Shown here: positions 34,430 to 46,698 of the stretch, one piece after another
Layout: each line of letters starts with the position of its first letter
Position numbering within the stretch: position 1 is the first letter of the stretch
Assembly: GCA_950295325.1 (NCBI GenBank)
Contig: OX485803.1
Coordinates: forward strand, 66,543,554-66,607,553
DNA from: Polytrichum commune
Lineage: Eukaryota > Streptophyta > Polytrichopsida > Polytrichales > Polytrichaceae
Reading direction: 5' to 3'
Length of the DNA: 64,000 bases
The notes under the pieces: generated by a model
What the model saw: only the letters and a program-made list of their open reading frames with translations
What the model was told of the DNA's origin: nothing
Database searches by the model: none
Position numbers and translations under genes: made by a program

Positions 34430-34697
34430 TGCTCTTTTGCATTTGGGCTCTTAGGATACCACATGAATACTTCAAGGATTGGGAGGGTAAAAAGTTTAGG
34501 GTTTAGGTGTAGACCTAAACCCTAAACCATGTACCCTAAATGCTCTCTTGCATTTGGGCTCTTAGGGATACCACATGAATGCTTCAAGGATTGGGAGGGT
34601 AAAGGGTTTAGGGTTTAGGTGTAGGCCTAAACCCTGAACCATGTACCCTAAATGCTCTCTTGCATTTGGACTCTTAGGTATACCACATGAAGGATTG
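34430..34697 (+). repeat. Tandem repeat, unit 111-112 bp, with telomere-like palindrome
   Basis: Units lie at 34430-34540 and 34541-34652, with a partial third at 34653-34697. Each full unit carries GTTTAGGGTTTAGGTGTAG followed by its inverse CCTAAACCCT(A/G)AACC, a hairpin built from telomere-type repeats. Confidence 0.85.
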
Positions 34698-34793
34698 TAA
34701 AGGTACAAGACTTTCTACAACTCGATTACCTAGTGTACTAGTAGGCTGCAACCTCATCTAAAATTTGTACCTTTATGGATAGGCATGTAATTA

Positions 34794-35172
34794 CTACACT
34801 AAATATGGTATTTAGAGCCACCGATTCTAATTGTCTTGCTCAATACTAATTGTAAACCACAGTATAGTGTCACCCACACCAAATGCCAACCCAACATTAT
34901 TTGTCAGTCCTTGTAATTTTTTAGAATTATAGGTTTATAGTGCTGCAATTACTATCACTTACCAAGTGTTTTTTTCATCCAAATTTCAATCATCCATGAT
35001 TGTATTTCATCAAAAGTTGCTGACAAGAGAAGGTAGGGTTTTTGGCCAATGGATAAACTCATCCATCATCCACGACACTATTTGGTCACCTTATTCATAA
35101 GAAGTGTCATCCGAAAAGTTACCATAGTGACATTAAATACCCTATGACACTCAAATTTCATATTTAGTGTAG
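34794..35172 (+). mobile_element. CACTAAAT-family A miniature element
   Basis: It begins CTACACTAAATATGGTATTT and ends CATATTTAGTGTAG. The inside matches the copies at 40595 and 15899 in order: TTGCTCAATACTAA, CTTGTAATTTTTTAG, TTTTTCATCCAAATTTCAAT, AGAGAAGGTAGGGTTTTTGG, AAAGTTACCATAGTGACA. 379 bp and non-coding. Confidence 0.82.
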
Positions 35173-35928
35173 CTTCGTGTACTAGTTTTGTACATGAAGT
35201 GGAAAGTGTAACCAACTTCCTCAAAAAGTCTAACTTGTGGCACATGCAACGGGATGGCTCCCAAGTCTCATTGCATGGAGATGGATTCAATTCATATATA
35301 GATTTACAAAGTTGTAACTTAAATTACGCAACTAGCTAGGGAGTACGAACTCAAGAGCAGGGCATGGATGCGTACTATATATATTGCCGAGTGTGCTATC
35401 CCACGTCGGTGCCTTTATCCAAGATGACCACGTCTTTCACTTTTCCATGCGGTCATTAATTACAATATACATAATACTTATACCGTTGTTGGCCGCCTTG
35501 GCACGTGTTACTATATATGCCTTTCCATGCACATTGACTTTGGTCACGTGTGCGCCAAGCCTCCATATCTTATAAACGAAAGATATGTCGGTCTTGTTCC
35601 TTTTTGTTGGGTTTCAAACACCATGGGGATCACGTGGTCGTAAGGTCTCATTTCATCTTGTTGTGATCTATTATAATAGTAGGTTTCTTTTTATTTGTAT
35701 TATAGATTTTGAAAGTATTTAGTGGAAGAGGATTAGTGGTAAGGACTTGTAAATTTTTGTATTGAAACAAAGTTTCACTACAATCGATAGCTTCATGTTG
35801 TGCCAAAAAGATAGGACAAATGGGGGAAGGAAACAACAAGATGGGATGGGCCATGTCATGACAAAAGTGATGTATCCCTTAGCTACATGACTTGAGTGGA
35901 AACTTGTGGTCATTACAAAGATGCATTC
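35173..35928. other. Intergenic, no gene recognised
   Basis: Contains TACTATATATAT near 35373 and several short frames without motifs. Nothing is assignable. Confidence 0.4.
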
Positions 35929-35936
35929 ATGGTATG

Positions 35937-37842
35937 ATTGACGGGTGGGTCACTTAGTGCATTTTACAAATGACGTGTGGTATAATATAGGGAGGATTAA
36001 ATACATTTGAAATATAAACTATAAAGAAATTCCAAATAACAAAGGGTCCATAGAAAATAGATAATCTTCTTACAAGTAAAGTAGATAGGTATATATTGTG
36101 GGCCATTAATTTTTAATAGAATAAAGATAGGGGTTTATGTTTAGTACGATCTGTATGTAAGCAAGTACTAAGCATGTTGCACATTGGATGGATGGAAAAA
36201 TAATTTGATGCATGTGGAGAAGTTTGTGTGGCAAATTCATTCATTTTTTTAAAATTTGGAGACTTGCTCACATCATGGGGTGCTTGGGAATTTCCCAAAA
36301 ATTGGTGGAGGCTAATATTTTTTGTGAGTCAACAATGTTCTTTGGATATCTAGTTATAGTATCATTTTGTGGTTTTTTTAATTTGTCATTTCAAGGACAT
36401 GTACCCAGACTTAGTTGTTACGCTTTACTTGACAAGCAACAATGCATGTGAGGTGTTCGTTTCCAAATTTTTTGGCATGAATGGGCATGAACATACATAT
36501 GACTTCCACGAATTGGTGAACACCGCCAACACTTTGAAGAACAGGTTCATTAAAAAAACAACATAATGAGATGGAGGATGTATGGGAAGCACTTCATAAG
36601 TTGCAACTTGGAGAAGAACAATGTAATCTAGGTGACTATACATTGTAATCTTTGAATGTTGAGGTAATAACCGCTAGTATGCAAGAAGAATTTGAAATAA
36701 CTCATAGGCGATTCCGGCCCCTTAACATGGTGTCAAACCCTCAATGCTCAACCGAAAAGAAATTATGATATGAGAAGCTATGGTATGAGAAAACATGGTT
36801 GAGGATAGCTGAAAGTATTGACCCAAAGAGTTTCACTTACTCACCTAGTGTTGGCCTCCGGGTGAGATCTTCTTTTGTATTAGGTTTATTGAGTATAGGA
36901 TTAAACTGTGGGGTGCATTTTGTTTAAAAGGGCACCACTAGAATATAGTCAATTGTGAAATTTGCAGCAAAAAAGAAAATAGGACGTCTAACTAGTGCCA
37001 ATAGAGTTGAAAATGCTACTAACATCTTGGCTGGAGCATATTAGGGTTCATAATGGGTTGGGAGGGTGTAGGCCATGAAACAACGTATGGGCATATGTTT
37101 GAAATGCTAAAACACCCGGTTGACCACTTGGCTCAAGTTGAAGAATCTAGGAGGTGAAATCCTCACAACCCCCATATTGAAGTAATATTACAAGAAACAA
37201 CTAGGACGTAACAAATTCAAATTTGCCCCCATTGATAGAAAATAAATTGATGTGCATTGCATTATTTCTATTATGACCATGAGCTACAATGCCACCAATA
37301 AAGTTTACACATAAGATCGGATTGATGCGGAGGAGCTAACAAACTTTATGACCAAGAGAAATGTATAGGGTTCATGTACAAGGTTTGTGTTCATGTGCAA
37401 ACTGAGAAACTCCTATGGAGCAGATGGTGTATTCTTTACCACACAATCGTTTTTTTTTTTTTTTTCTTCTTCTTCTTCTTCTTCTTCTTTTTTTTGGGGG
37501 GGGGGGGGAGGTGAATACACATGCACTTTTACAATGCATATGGTGTATAATTTTTTTTTGTTGATATGGTTGTGTATGATATGCAATTGTGATGTGATTG
37601 TGTTTATCTAAAGTATATGTATGGACACGGACAAATTATTATTATTTATAAGGAATATAGACTATAATGATTTGCATTAACATAGGAAATAAAAGTAATG
37701 ATAGGGTGCAAATAATTAGGTTTTTTTACATAATTAATTAAATATAAGGAAATTTTGATTCATGACTTGGAAGTAATTAACCCTTAAACAAATACCCTTT
37801 TGTTGCACGTGATGCACAAAATTCCTATAGAGTGACCCACCA
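35937..37842. mobile_element. 1.9-kb element with 8-bp target duplication and transposase remnants
   Basis: ATGGTATG stands at 35929-35936 and 37843-37850. The left end has GGGTGGGTCACTTAGTGCAT and the right end, inverted, GGTGGGTCACTCTATAGGAA. Between about 36370 and 37050 the + strand carries broken protein-like text (YPDLVVTLYLTSNNACEVF, MNGHEHTYDFHELVNTANTL, FEITHRRFRPLNMVSNPQCS, WLRIAESIDPKSFTYSPSVG). The 8-bp duplication fits hAT or P-type elements and the family is not settled. The 537-bp element at 63430-63966 shares both ends. Confidence 0.75.
37449..37510 (+). repeat. Compound simple repeat T/CTT/T/G
   Basis: A T17 run, about eight CTT units, a further T run and a G13 run follow one another within the 1.9-kb element. 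Confidence 0.9.
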
Positions 37843-37850
37843 ATGGTATG

Positions 37851-38364
37851 AGAAGATAACTCGCCTTTTATCCCCTTTTACGTGTGCACACAAACATATT
37901 CCATATCTCAAGCATCTATTCATAGTGACTAACTCACATTATTATGACTTCCAGAAGTGATTCCCCCTCCCCCCCAAAAAAATTAAAAATTAAAAATTAA
38001 AATGCCGGTGATTTACCACCACTTCAGCATAAGAAGGAAGCATGTGACTTCCAAGTGAACTTGAATGAGAACTGAACCCTATAATTATTCTGGAAAATTT
38101 GTAGTAACAATAAAATAGACATATACAAAAGTAGGGGCAATCATTATGTTCATGTAGGTTTGCTATATAATTCAATGATATTCACGTAAACTTTTAATTT
38201 CTTGGTTGATATGTATACAATGAACCTATTCCCAAAATATGCCTAACATATTATAACACAAGGAAATATTGTTTATAAAATTGTTGAACACATTTGCATG
38301 CATTGATAGAAACTCAAAGTAATTTAATCCTAAAACATAAGTCATTGAAGCCAAAGTAATTACC
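37851..38364. other. Intergenic, no gene recognised
   Basis: AT-rich, without an assignable gene or element. Confidence 0.4.
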
Positions 38365-38697
38365 GTAGCTCTCTAGTAGTTTGGACACCTTTTTGCCTAA
38401 TAATTAATTAAAGTATGAAAGTAAGTCAGGCAACCCAAAAACTAATATTTTAAATTAGGCATATTCCAAAATTAATTTAAAACAAGTTAGATATTCATCC
38501 AAGCTGCGTGAAGACACTATTGAAGTAACCTTATGTTATTTTGTTGGATTCCAATGAATGTCACTTGCATTGTTATGATTTTAGGCACTCTTTGAATGTT
38601 ATTTCTTCTTCTTTTGGGACACTCAACGAAATCAATTTCCCATAAATTTAGGCACCTTTAAATTAATTATTTTATGGCCAAGCTACTAGAGAGCTAC
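38365..38697. mobile_element. Foldback element with GTAGCTCTCTAGTAG ends
   Basis: The left end is GTAGCTCTCTAGTAGTTTGG. The right end, inverted, is GTAGCTCTCTAGTAGCTTGG. Pairing weakens inside but includes TAATTAATT blocks on both sides. 333 bp and non-coding. A lone terminus of the same type (CTAGAGAGCTAC) lies near 43350-43361. Confidence 0.65.
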
Positions 38698-40130
38698 AAT
38701 ACATCAAAACATTTCAAACCTTACAAACAACTAAAGCATATGATCGGGAATGGGGTGAGGTGGACGATAAGATGAATGATGGATGGCCCCGAATTTAGTT
38801 GTGTCAACCCTTTGGAGCCTTATATGTAAAATTATGGGAACTTGTTTGAGACTTGAGAGATTGGTGGGCTTGCTTGGGTGCACCAAATCGAACCAACTCC
38901 CACCCTAAGTAAAGATCCTAAGCTTGATTAAGTATCCCAACATCCAACACTCTATTATTCTGACCATTCTTTTAGTGTTGGTCTTGTGATAGAAGGAGTT
39001 TGTTAGCGCCCCATCTAGAATGAGAGTTAGCAAGAGCATTGTCATAAACGGTTGCTCTTGTTGCATCTATGAGGGTTTTCCCAATCAAGAAGACCTTGCC
39101 AAATTGTTTGTTGCACCTTTCCAACCACCTACTTTTATTTTCTTTTGGTTAAAGCAAAGGTCATTTTTTTCCAATCCAAATGGTCCACAATGTGAACCCT
39201 CTTAGGAGCAACCAATTTCTTGAGATCTTGTTGAGAGAGGCGGGGACCTTGATTCTGAAGCTTAATATTTGCAAGTAATTTTCTAACTCATACATGATTC
39301 TTTGGCACTCGCTTGGCATGTGAAGAGCTTAAATTGAATTTTCAACTATATGGCAAAGTGCAATCTTCAAGTATATTGTAATATATTTTATTTTAATGCA
39401 ACCAACATTTGAACATTGAAAGTCATTCATCTTAGGCCATCTCAATTCTCAAAACACACCTTTGATCTTTAAGGGTTGAACTTGTACATGCCTCATGAGC
39501 TAGAGTTGGCAACCAAGTGCAAATGAATGGGCTTGTTTTAGGTAACATTTACGGACATCTTTTCTTTTCCTTTGCTTCTTTAATTTATTTTCTTTGTGTC
39601 CATATTACCCTTAAACAAAGGTGTAAAGGTGGGGTTTAAGATTCAACTATCTTAACATTGTATTGGGATTGAGTGCTCTAAGGTTGGGATGAACAAAATA
39701 TCTCATTTATCAAAAAGAGATCAAAAGGTGACGCATGAGATCACCTACAACCTCATGGATTAGAGAGAGAGAGAGGGTTTCCTTTTCTCGTAAATGAAGA
39801 CTTTGCATCCCAATGTTGCCTTATGGGGACTCTCCCCACCGGCTTCGGAGATTGAGTTGGGTTGAGCATGGGGTGAGCCCCTTAGAAGATTGAACCTAGT
39901 CTATCGATCAATCATGTCCTCCACTTATTTAAATCATGTAACTTAAAAATTTTAGGTTATTGTGACCTTGTAAACAAATTTCAAACGTGTGCGTCTATTT
40001 TCACACAAAATCGCCAAGTGGGGGGATCATGGTCTATTAATGTTCCAAACATACTTAGTAGTACCAACACCGTTGTGTCTTTATTGACCAAGTAAGTTTA
40101 GTTAGGTATTGTAACATAAAGAATCATACA
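38698..40130. other. Intergenic, no gene recognised
   Basis: A GA-dinucleotide run lies near 39762-39776. No gene or complete element is visible. Confidence 0.4.
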
Positions 40131-40500
40131 CTACACTAAACATCCCATCACACCTAGTGTGGCCCACATTATTCAACATTGACACACCTAAATGATTTCA
40201 TAATCACTGGGTGGCAACCATAGACTTGGTGACATGAGACATGACAAGTCATGGAGGCTACTTTAATTAACATGGCACATCAAATCTAATGCCACAATAG
40301 AAAAAATATATAATTCATGAAATGAATGAGGTCAAGTGATTGCGGTAAATGACTAGAAAGCAAATACACTAAATCATACACAAAATCTCTTATTTAGTTT
40401 CATTGGATTAAACATTGGTATGCCATGTTATTTAGAGTGGTCTCCATGACTTGTCATGCATTGCAACACCAAATGTCAATTGACACCCTCTCTAGTTGCA
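40131..40500. mobile_element. Hairpin-forming repeat with 38-nt arms
   Basis: It begins CTACACTAAACATCCCATCA, recalling the CACTAAAT families. The arms at 40240-40277 (CATGACAAGTCATGGAG and on) and 40421-40458 pair imperfectly around a 143-nt loop. Each arm also contains the small palindrome CATGACAAGTCATG. No coding. Confidence 0.55.
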
Positions 40501-40594
40501 AGTAAGAGACACTCTCAGCATGCTTTGTGAACCTAATTTAAGCGAAGACAAATGCAGCTGAAGGTTGAATCACTTGATGGCCTTGCATGCCAAA

Positions 40595-40969
40595 CTACAC
40601 TAAATATGATATTTGGTGTCACCAGTTTTAATTGCCTTGCTCACTAGCCATTGTAAACTGTGGTGTAGAGTCACCAACACTAAATATTAACTCAAAATTA
40701 TTTGTCATTCCTTGTAATTTTTGGGGGCATTTATAGATTTATATTGTTGCAATTACTGTCACTTACGAAGTGATTTTTCATCCAAATTTTAATCATCCAT
40801 GACAACGTTTCATCAAAAGTTGTTGACAAGAGAAGGTAGGTTTTGGCCAATGGATAAACTCGCCACCATCATGACAAAATTTGCTTACTTATTCACAAAA
40901 AGTGTCATCCAAAAAGTTACCTTAGTGACACAAAATACCGTATGACACTAAGTATCATATTTAGTGTAG
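40595..40969 (+). mobile_element. CACTAAAT-family A miniature element
   Basis: It begins CTACACTAAATATGATATTT and ends CATATTTAGTGTAG. It is collinear with the copy at 34794. 375 bp and non-coding. Confidence 0.82.
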
Positions 40970-41003
40970 CAATCATGTGTGACATGTCATGGACCTCCCG
41001 TGA

Positions 41004-41225
41004 CTACACCAAATATGATATTTAGTGTGACTTATTATTTGGATTTACACGGTGCTATATCTTTTTATTATTGAAATATTGTTTTATCAAGTAAAGTTGT
41101 CAATGTTCTATAATGTCCAAACTAGCCATTTAACATTTGTTGGTAAAATATGAGATGTATAATAAATAAATATAACATTGCATAATTCCAAATAGTAAAT
41201 CACACTAAATATCATATTTAGTGTA
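41004..41225. mobile_element. CACTAAAT-family B miniature element, best copy
   Basis: It begins CTACACCAAATATGATATTT, then GTGACTTATTATTTGGATTT. It ends ATTCCAAATAGTAAATCACA, then CTAAATATCATATTTAGTGT. The inverted ends span about 55 bp of a 222-bp element. Confidence 0.8.
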
Positions 41226-42982
41226 ATGATATGTTGTTGACTTGCATGCTAAACTTCATATTATGTAGGACTGTCTGAATCCTGTAGGTCTCTACAATTC
41301 CAAATGATTGCCGAACGTCTTCTACTTCAATAGTGGTTGACCCATCAATATCTAACCATTGTCTTGCGCTTTACTGAAATGTCAGACAATCCTCAACATA
41401 CATGACACAAGCTACCCATCTTCCCACAATGCGGCCTCCTAATGAAAATATTTGAATGCACTAGGATCAATAGGCCCAATCAACAACAAGAATTACTACC
41501 GGAAAGATGACGTTTTTAGGGTTGTGGAGGCACAACACACAAAAGAAAAAGAAGCAGTTGCAAAGGCTATTGAATCTAAGAAGTGATATATTGAACTCCC
41601 TAGCACTTAGACAAATAATTTGGGGTTTGATGTGAATTTGACATTCATATCATAGTTGAAAACTACCACCCAAGTTCTACATTTAGCACATAATATATAT
41701 ATCTTTCATTTGGGTTCTTCATCTGCTGTTTGGTTTACATTGCGTACATTTGGACGCATCCTTATTTTTTCCTATATTATGCTATGTTTCTGATTTGGGT
41801 TCGGATGCATTACCAAGTGTGCGGTTTCCAACATTTGTTGTTATTATTGATCCTTATATGGGAGTAAATTATCAATTTCCATCTAATTGGTTTGTCATTC
41901 TTGCTTTTCCTATCATTTCATTCAGATACAAAATCCTTGATTAGTCTCCAATTACCAAATATAGTGTTTAAAACAATTGAGCATTGGCTGCATTGCATTA
42001 TTTATAAACTATCTAAGCGACTCAGAAATATTAGCCAATTATGGGCCCTTCCATGGCTAAGTGTGTTACTTGGACTGTGTGCAATGGAAGAAATGCAAGG
42101 GTTTTCAATCACGAGGACAAGTGGGCACTAATCAAATCAACAAGTGCAATGTTAAGCTTATTACACAAATGCCAAGATTGAGTGTAATAAGTCAGGATAT
42201 TGATGCAAGTTATTGGGAAAACCCCAGACTTAGCCTAGCTACTAGACTTAAAAAGGTTTGACAATGTTTGGTATAACATTACTCAAAGATGTGGGCCTTG
42301 GAATATAACAGTCAGATGTTGAGGGCTTAGTTAAAATCTGAGTCTCCTTGCACAACTTTCTGAGCATCCAACTGATATATTTTGAGGGTTCATTGAACGA
42401 AAACTAAGTGTTGAGTAATGTTATGTAAATATTGTCTTTTGCAGAACATATAAAACAGTGATATCAAAAAGCTTCTTGTGGGTATCAAAATTGTAATACC
42501 AATCAAATATTGATGGTTGGTGGATATCTCAAGGTGAGAGAATTTTTGTATACCGATGAGTTATTATTTGGATCAACATCATTCTAAATCAAATTGGTAT
42601 CAGAGAGAAATCATCTATAGATATGAATGGTTCTTTCATGGTTTATAAACTCAGATGGCATCACAAACAAAAAGATCTTCAAATATCCATACCCTACAAT
42701 AAAATTATACAAATACATAGACTATTATGTAGTCTATGATTTGTATGTATATATATTTTTGGGTATCGAAAGTTTTGTATCTAGGGGTTTTAATAAGGGG
42801 TCATGCACACATGTGACTTTGACTCTCAAAGAAGAGTGCCCTGCCCCACCCCACCCCCTCCCTTCTTGTGAATCTATATGATGTACAAGGCTTTGAGTGA
42901 CAACACACCACCAACATATGAGTCATAAGTAATCATCATTCAATAGTGAAAGAAACATGTAAATCATATGCTATACGATATA
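41226..42982. other. Intergenic, no gene recognised
   Basis: Short open frames at 41750-42261 are not supported by any motif. One frame (about 42038-42140) reads faintly like the end of a LINE reverse-transcriptase gene, but this is too weak to annotate. Confidence 0.4.
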
Positions 42983-43139
42983 CTCCCTCCATCCCAAAAT
43001 GATTGTCCCACCCCCCAAAATTTTTTTTATCCCAAAATGTTTGTCCTACCCCCCATAGTTTTTTTTAATACCAAATTGTTTGTCCTACAAACTCGCGCGG
43101 GGGGGGGGGGGTAGGACAATCATTTTGGGATGGAGGGAG
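42983..43139. mobile_element. Stowaway-type MITE
   Basis: It begins CTCCCTCCATCCCAAAATGA and ends with the inverse, TCATTTTGGGATGGAGGGAG. It is flanked by TA on both sides (42981-42982, 43140-43141). The CTCCCTCC terminus plus TA duplication defines Stowaway (Tc1/mariner) miniature elements of plants. The core has GTCCCACCCCC-like tandem units and a G13 run. Confidence 0.93.
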
Positions 43140-44006
43140 TATTTACAAAAATGAGTGAGGCAAGAAAATGTTCAGGTGGCGCAACTTAATTGCCTAGGAC
43201 CCATATGTGTGTAGTGCCATTAGCCATTAGATATTTGATATTACAGTTTCCTACCGGTAGATCAAAGTGGATTGTCTAGAATTAAATAAAATTCAGGCAT
43301 TGTTGGTTCCTTTTGCGTAACGTCACTAGGCCCTAGCTGTACAACTGCTAGAGAGCTACACTCATTCTTCTATTTGGTGTTGGGCTCATTATCCCAAGAT
43401 TTTTCACTATTATTTTATTTTATTTTATTTTATTTAATCTTGATTCGATGTGGTACACACAATAGTAAGACACCATACACATTATTGTAGTGTGAAGACA
43501 TTGCATTTTCCAATTTCACTTGGGCTTGAGGTACCAAGCAAAGAAACAAGTTAATATAAAATGCACTATTCAAGTCAAAATTTGTCGACATCATGGCATG
43601 ACAAGCCGTCTTGAGATTTTGAGAGATAGTGTTCACTTTGGAGACTAGAGATGCTTATATGTAAGGAGTGGTGGCCCAACAATGTTGGCAGAAGCTTGGC
43701 ACACAATGTCACATGGGGACAACAATTATATTATACGGCCACTTTATTTCACAAAGAATCTTCAATTGAATTGGGCAACCCATATATATATGATGGCACG
43801 TTTCTTAAGATTCCACATTAGATAGAAGAAAATGTATAACTTCCTAAGTATATATGAACTATCATAGAACTTGTTCGGTGGCCGACTTTGCTAGAGTTAG
43901 CACAAGCTAAGCATTATATAATCTAATTGACCTTGTCTGCTACTCTCTAGCTAACAATTTATGAGAGGATATCTTAACCTCAACTAGACTACATCAAGTA
44001 TTGTCC
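43140..44006. other. Intergenic, no gene recognised
   Basis: Contains a TATTT pentanucleotide repeat near 43411-43436 and a lone GTAGCTCTCTAG-type end near 43350. No gene is visible. Confidence 0.45.
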
Positions 44007-45000
44007 TGGGTGGACTCTTCATACCATGTATGAACTAGTTTAATTGTACAAAGGGGTATTATTTGAAGCATTAGCGGACATAGTGTACACAAGGGAGAAG
44101 TATTTATTTTCTCTACTGTGTACATTTATTAAGGTTGTAAAGAATGTTGAAGTAATGGTAGATATACGAAAGGGGAACCTAAGGATTAGTGAAAAACAAT
44201 TGACAATAGATGCGCTACACTAAATATCATATATAGTGTCCTATTGTATTTTATGTCACTATGGTAACTTTTGGAGGACACTCTTTATGAATAAGTGAAC
44301 GAATATTGTCATGGATGATGGATGATTGAAATTTGGATGAAAAATCACTTGGTAAGTGACAATAATTGTAACAATGTAAATCTATAATTCCCCAACAAAT
44401 TTACAACAAATGATAAATGATGTTGGATTAATATTCAGTGTTGGTGACACTACATCATGGTTTACAGTTAGTATTGAGCAAGACAATTAGAATTGGTGAC
44501 ACGAAATATGATATTTAGTGTAGTTCCATCCAATTCTCATTTTCATTCAGTGTTGTCATATGATAATAGTCCGCAATGACTACCTTGTCTACTCTTGGTG
44601 GGGTTTGCATTTGGGTTATAGGTTTTTATGAATTGAAGGCTCATGGAGCACTCATGCGCTCCCTTTAATTTTGCTCCCTAGATTATGGCTAAGACATTGT
44701 GCTCTTGTCTTTGTTTGCTTGATGCAATCTTTGAGTTACATGTTTTGGATTAAAAAAAAATTCAACGACTTTCTTAGTGGAAAGTGAAGTGGTTTTTATA
44801 TTTAATAAAATATTATTTAATTTAAGATTTATATTTTGTATATATGTAGTGGAGGCATTTATTACATTACATTGAAAAGCTACATATAAATACATGAGTC
44901 CATTTTCTAGCCCGCCATTAGTACATATACATTTGTGTTTCTCTATAAACTTCTTGTATAAAGCAAGTTTCATTTCATAGCAACCCAAGCATGTCATTTA
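44007..45000 (+). mobile_element. Family C element, copy 3, carrying a nested insertion
   Basis: It starts CTGGGTGGACTCTTCATACC and follows the copies at 9043 and 12911 up to TTGACAATAGATG. It is then interrupted at 44215-44523 and resumes CCATCCAATTCTCATTTTCA through ACATGAGTCCATTTTCTAGC. The right terminus is not clearly preserved. Confidence 0.7.
44215..44523 (-). mobile_element. CACTAAAT-family A element nested in family C
   Basis: It begins CTACACTAAATATCATATAT and ends ATGATATTTAGTGTAG. It is collinear with the copies at 34794 and 40595 in reverse. The uninterrupted sequence in the family C copies at 9043 and 12911 shows the original target. Confidence 0.85.
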
Positions 45001-45002
45001 AG

Positions 45003-45391
45003 TCACCCCCGGGAATATTGTATCTCATATGGTATGTATGTCACTATATTAACTATTCTCATGACAATTGGTATGAATAAGTTTACAAGTTTTGTCATCC
45101 CAACATACAATTCCATAATGAGATACTCACACAATTCGGTATATTCTGCATCCTAACATTTATGTAATGAAAAAAATGTCATGAATGATTGACATTTGAA
45201 TAAGAAATCACTTAGTAAGTGACAGTAATTGCAACATTGTGAATCTATAATGCCCAAATTATTTTACAAGGAATGCCAAATAATGTTAGGTTTACATTTA
45301 GTGTTCGTGACACTACACGGGCAGTTTACAATTAGGATTGAGCAAGACAAATAGAATTGGTCACACCAAGTACAATTTTTAGTGTAGTTAA
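45003..45391 (-). mobile_element. CACTAAAT-family A-like element, diverged
   Basis: It matches the right two thirds of 13793-14281 (CATCCTAACATTT, AATCACTTAGTAAGTGACAG, GTGACACTACACGG) and ends TTTTTAGTGTAG. The left end is poorly conserved. Confidence 0.6.
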
Positions 45392-46690
45392 TAAGATCAA
45401 GAATTGCCAAATTGTAGTATCACTACAGGCATGACACTACTACATCACTTACTTCAATTGTTAATTTCCGATTCGTGTACTTCATAGTTAGGGTGGACCA
45501 AGCCTATTTGAGATTTTTTTGTAGTTGATGTGGACCAAATAAGCAGCCACTTGTCACTTGAATAATATCCCAAAATCAACCTTATTATTTTGAACCAATG
45601 TTTTTCTTCCAATCATGAAGTACTAGGGTAAGGCTTTGGTCAAGCATCAATCAATCTTTGTTATTTCTTAGCTTAAATTGCATTGTGAGAGAAACAAGAA
45701 AGAGTAAAGTAAGCATTCTAGAAGGTCTTCATGACGCACATTATTTTGGATCAACAATATGATGTGGATCAAGGGGCGGTACATAACTATCATTCCACTA
45801 GAAAACGTGGTACGATAATAGACACGGTCTCACTTTAAAATGCAAAGTATCAATTATTCGAGGGGCGGTACATATACTTCAGTGTTGTGTGGTTAGGTCA
45901 TGTGGATTTTAGTACAGACACCAAAAAGACATGTGTTTATTGAGAAATTGATTGCATGCTCAAAGTTTGGTGACAATATTAGGGCCTAGGCTCAATGGTC
46001 AACACAAGTGGGAGGACCCTATGAGGATATGTACGATCATTTAAGAAGAAACTTGTTTGTCTCTTCATAATGATAATGTATATAATATGCTTATGAGCTC
46101 TAACTTAAACCACAAGTAAAATGGCTATATGACCTCAATTTGATAATCATCTTGTAGTGGTCACATGCTCAATAGTATAGTTGTTAGTAGGAGACATGGG
46201 CAAATAGCCTAATATATGTAAGTGTCCAATTTAGGCCCACTTACCAAGTTAGATACTGAACTTCACTTCAAGATTCCCAAATGTGTGTGTCTTGTGCATG
46301 TCCTAGGCTCATCTATGGAGGGATGGAAGAGTGTGTTCATGTTGGACCTCTCGGATATAGGTTTTATAGAAGTTTAACCCTTGCCTATAGGGGGATCATA
46401 GGTTATGGGGCATGGTTACCTAGGAAGAAATTCAAGGTTTGAACATGGTTACACTCACAACCAGTGTCCGAAAAGTTTTTGAAGTTATTGAGGTTAATTG
46501 CCTACCTCTTTAAAAGGGCATAGGCTATTTCCCTCATGGCATAGGTTGCATCCTACAATATCAAATTTTTGTAAGTTGAAAACCTTTTGAGTTTTTAAGT
46601 TACCCGCCAATTGCCTTCAAAACTAATTTTTAGTAGGTTAAAATCCTTCATATCTTTTAATGTTGTAGGCTTTAAATTCAAAATTTGAGT
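45392..46690. other. Intergenic, no gene recognised
   Basis: A short direct repeat, GGGGCGGTACATA, occurs near 45773 and 45862. No credible coding frame is visible. Confidence 0.45.
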
Positions 46691-46698
46691 ACTAAGTG

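Noticed and set aside
41750-42261. Short frames, one with a faint LINE-like tail
   Set aside because: The match is only a handful of residues and no other LINE domain is nearby.
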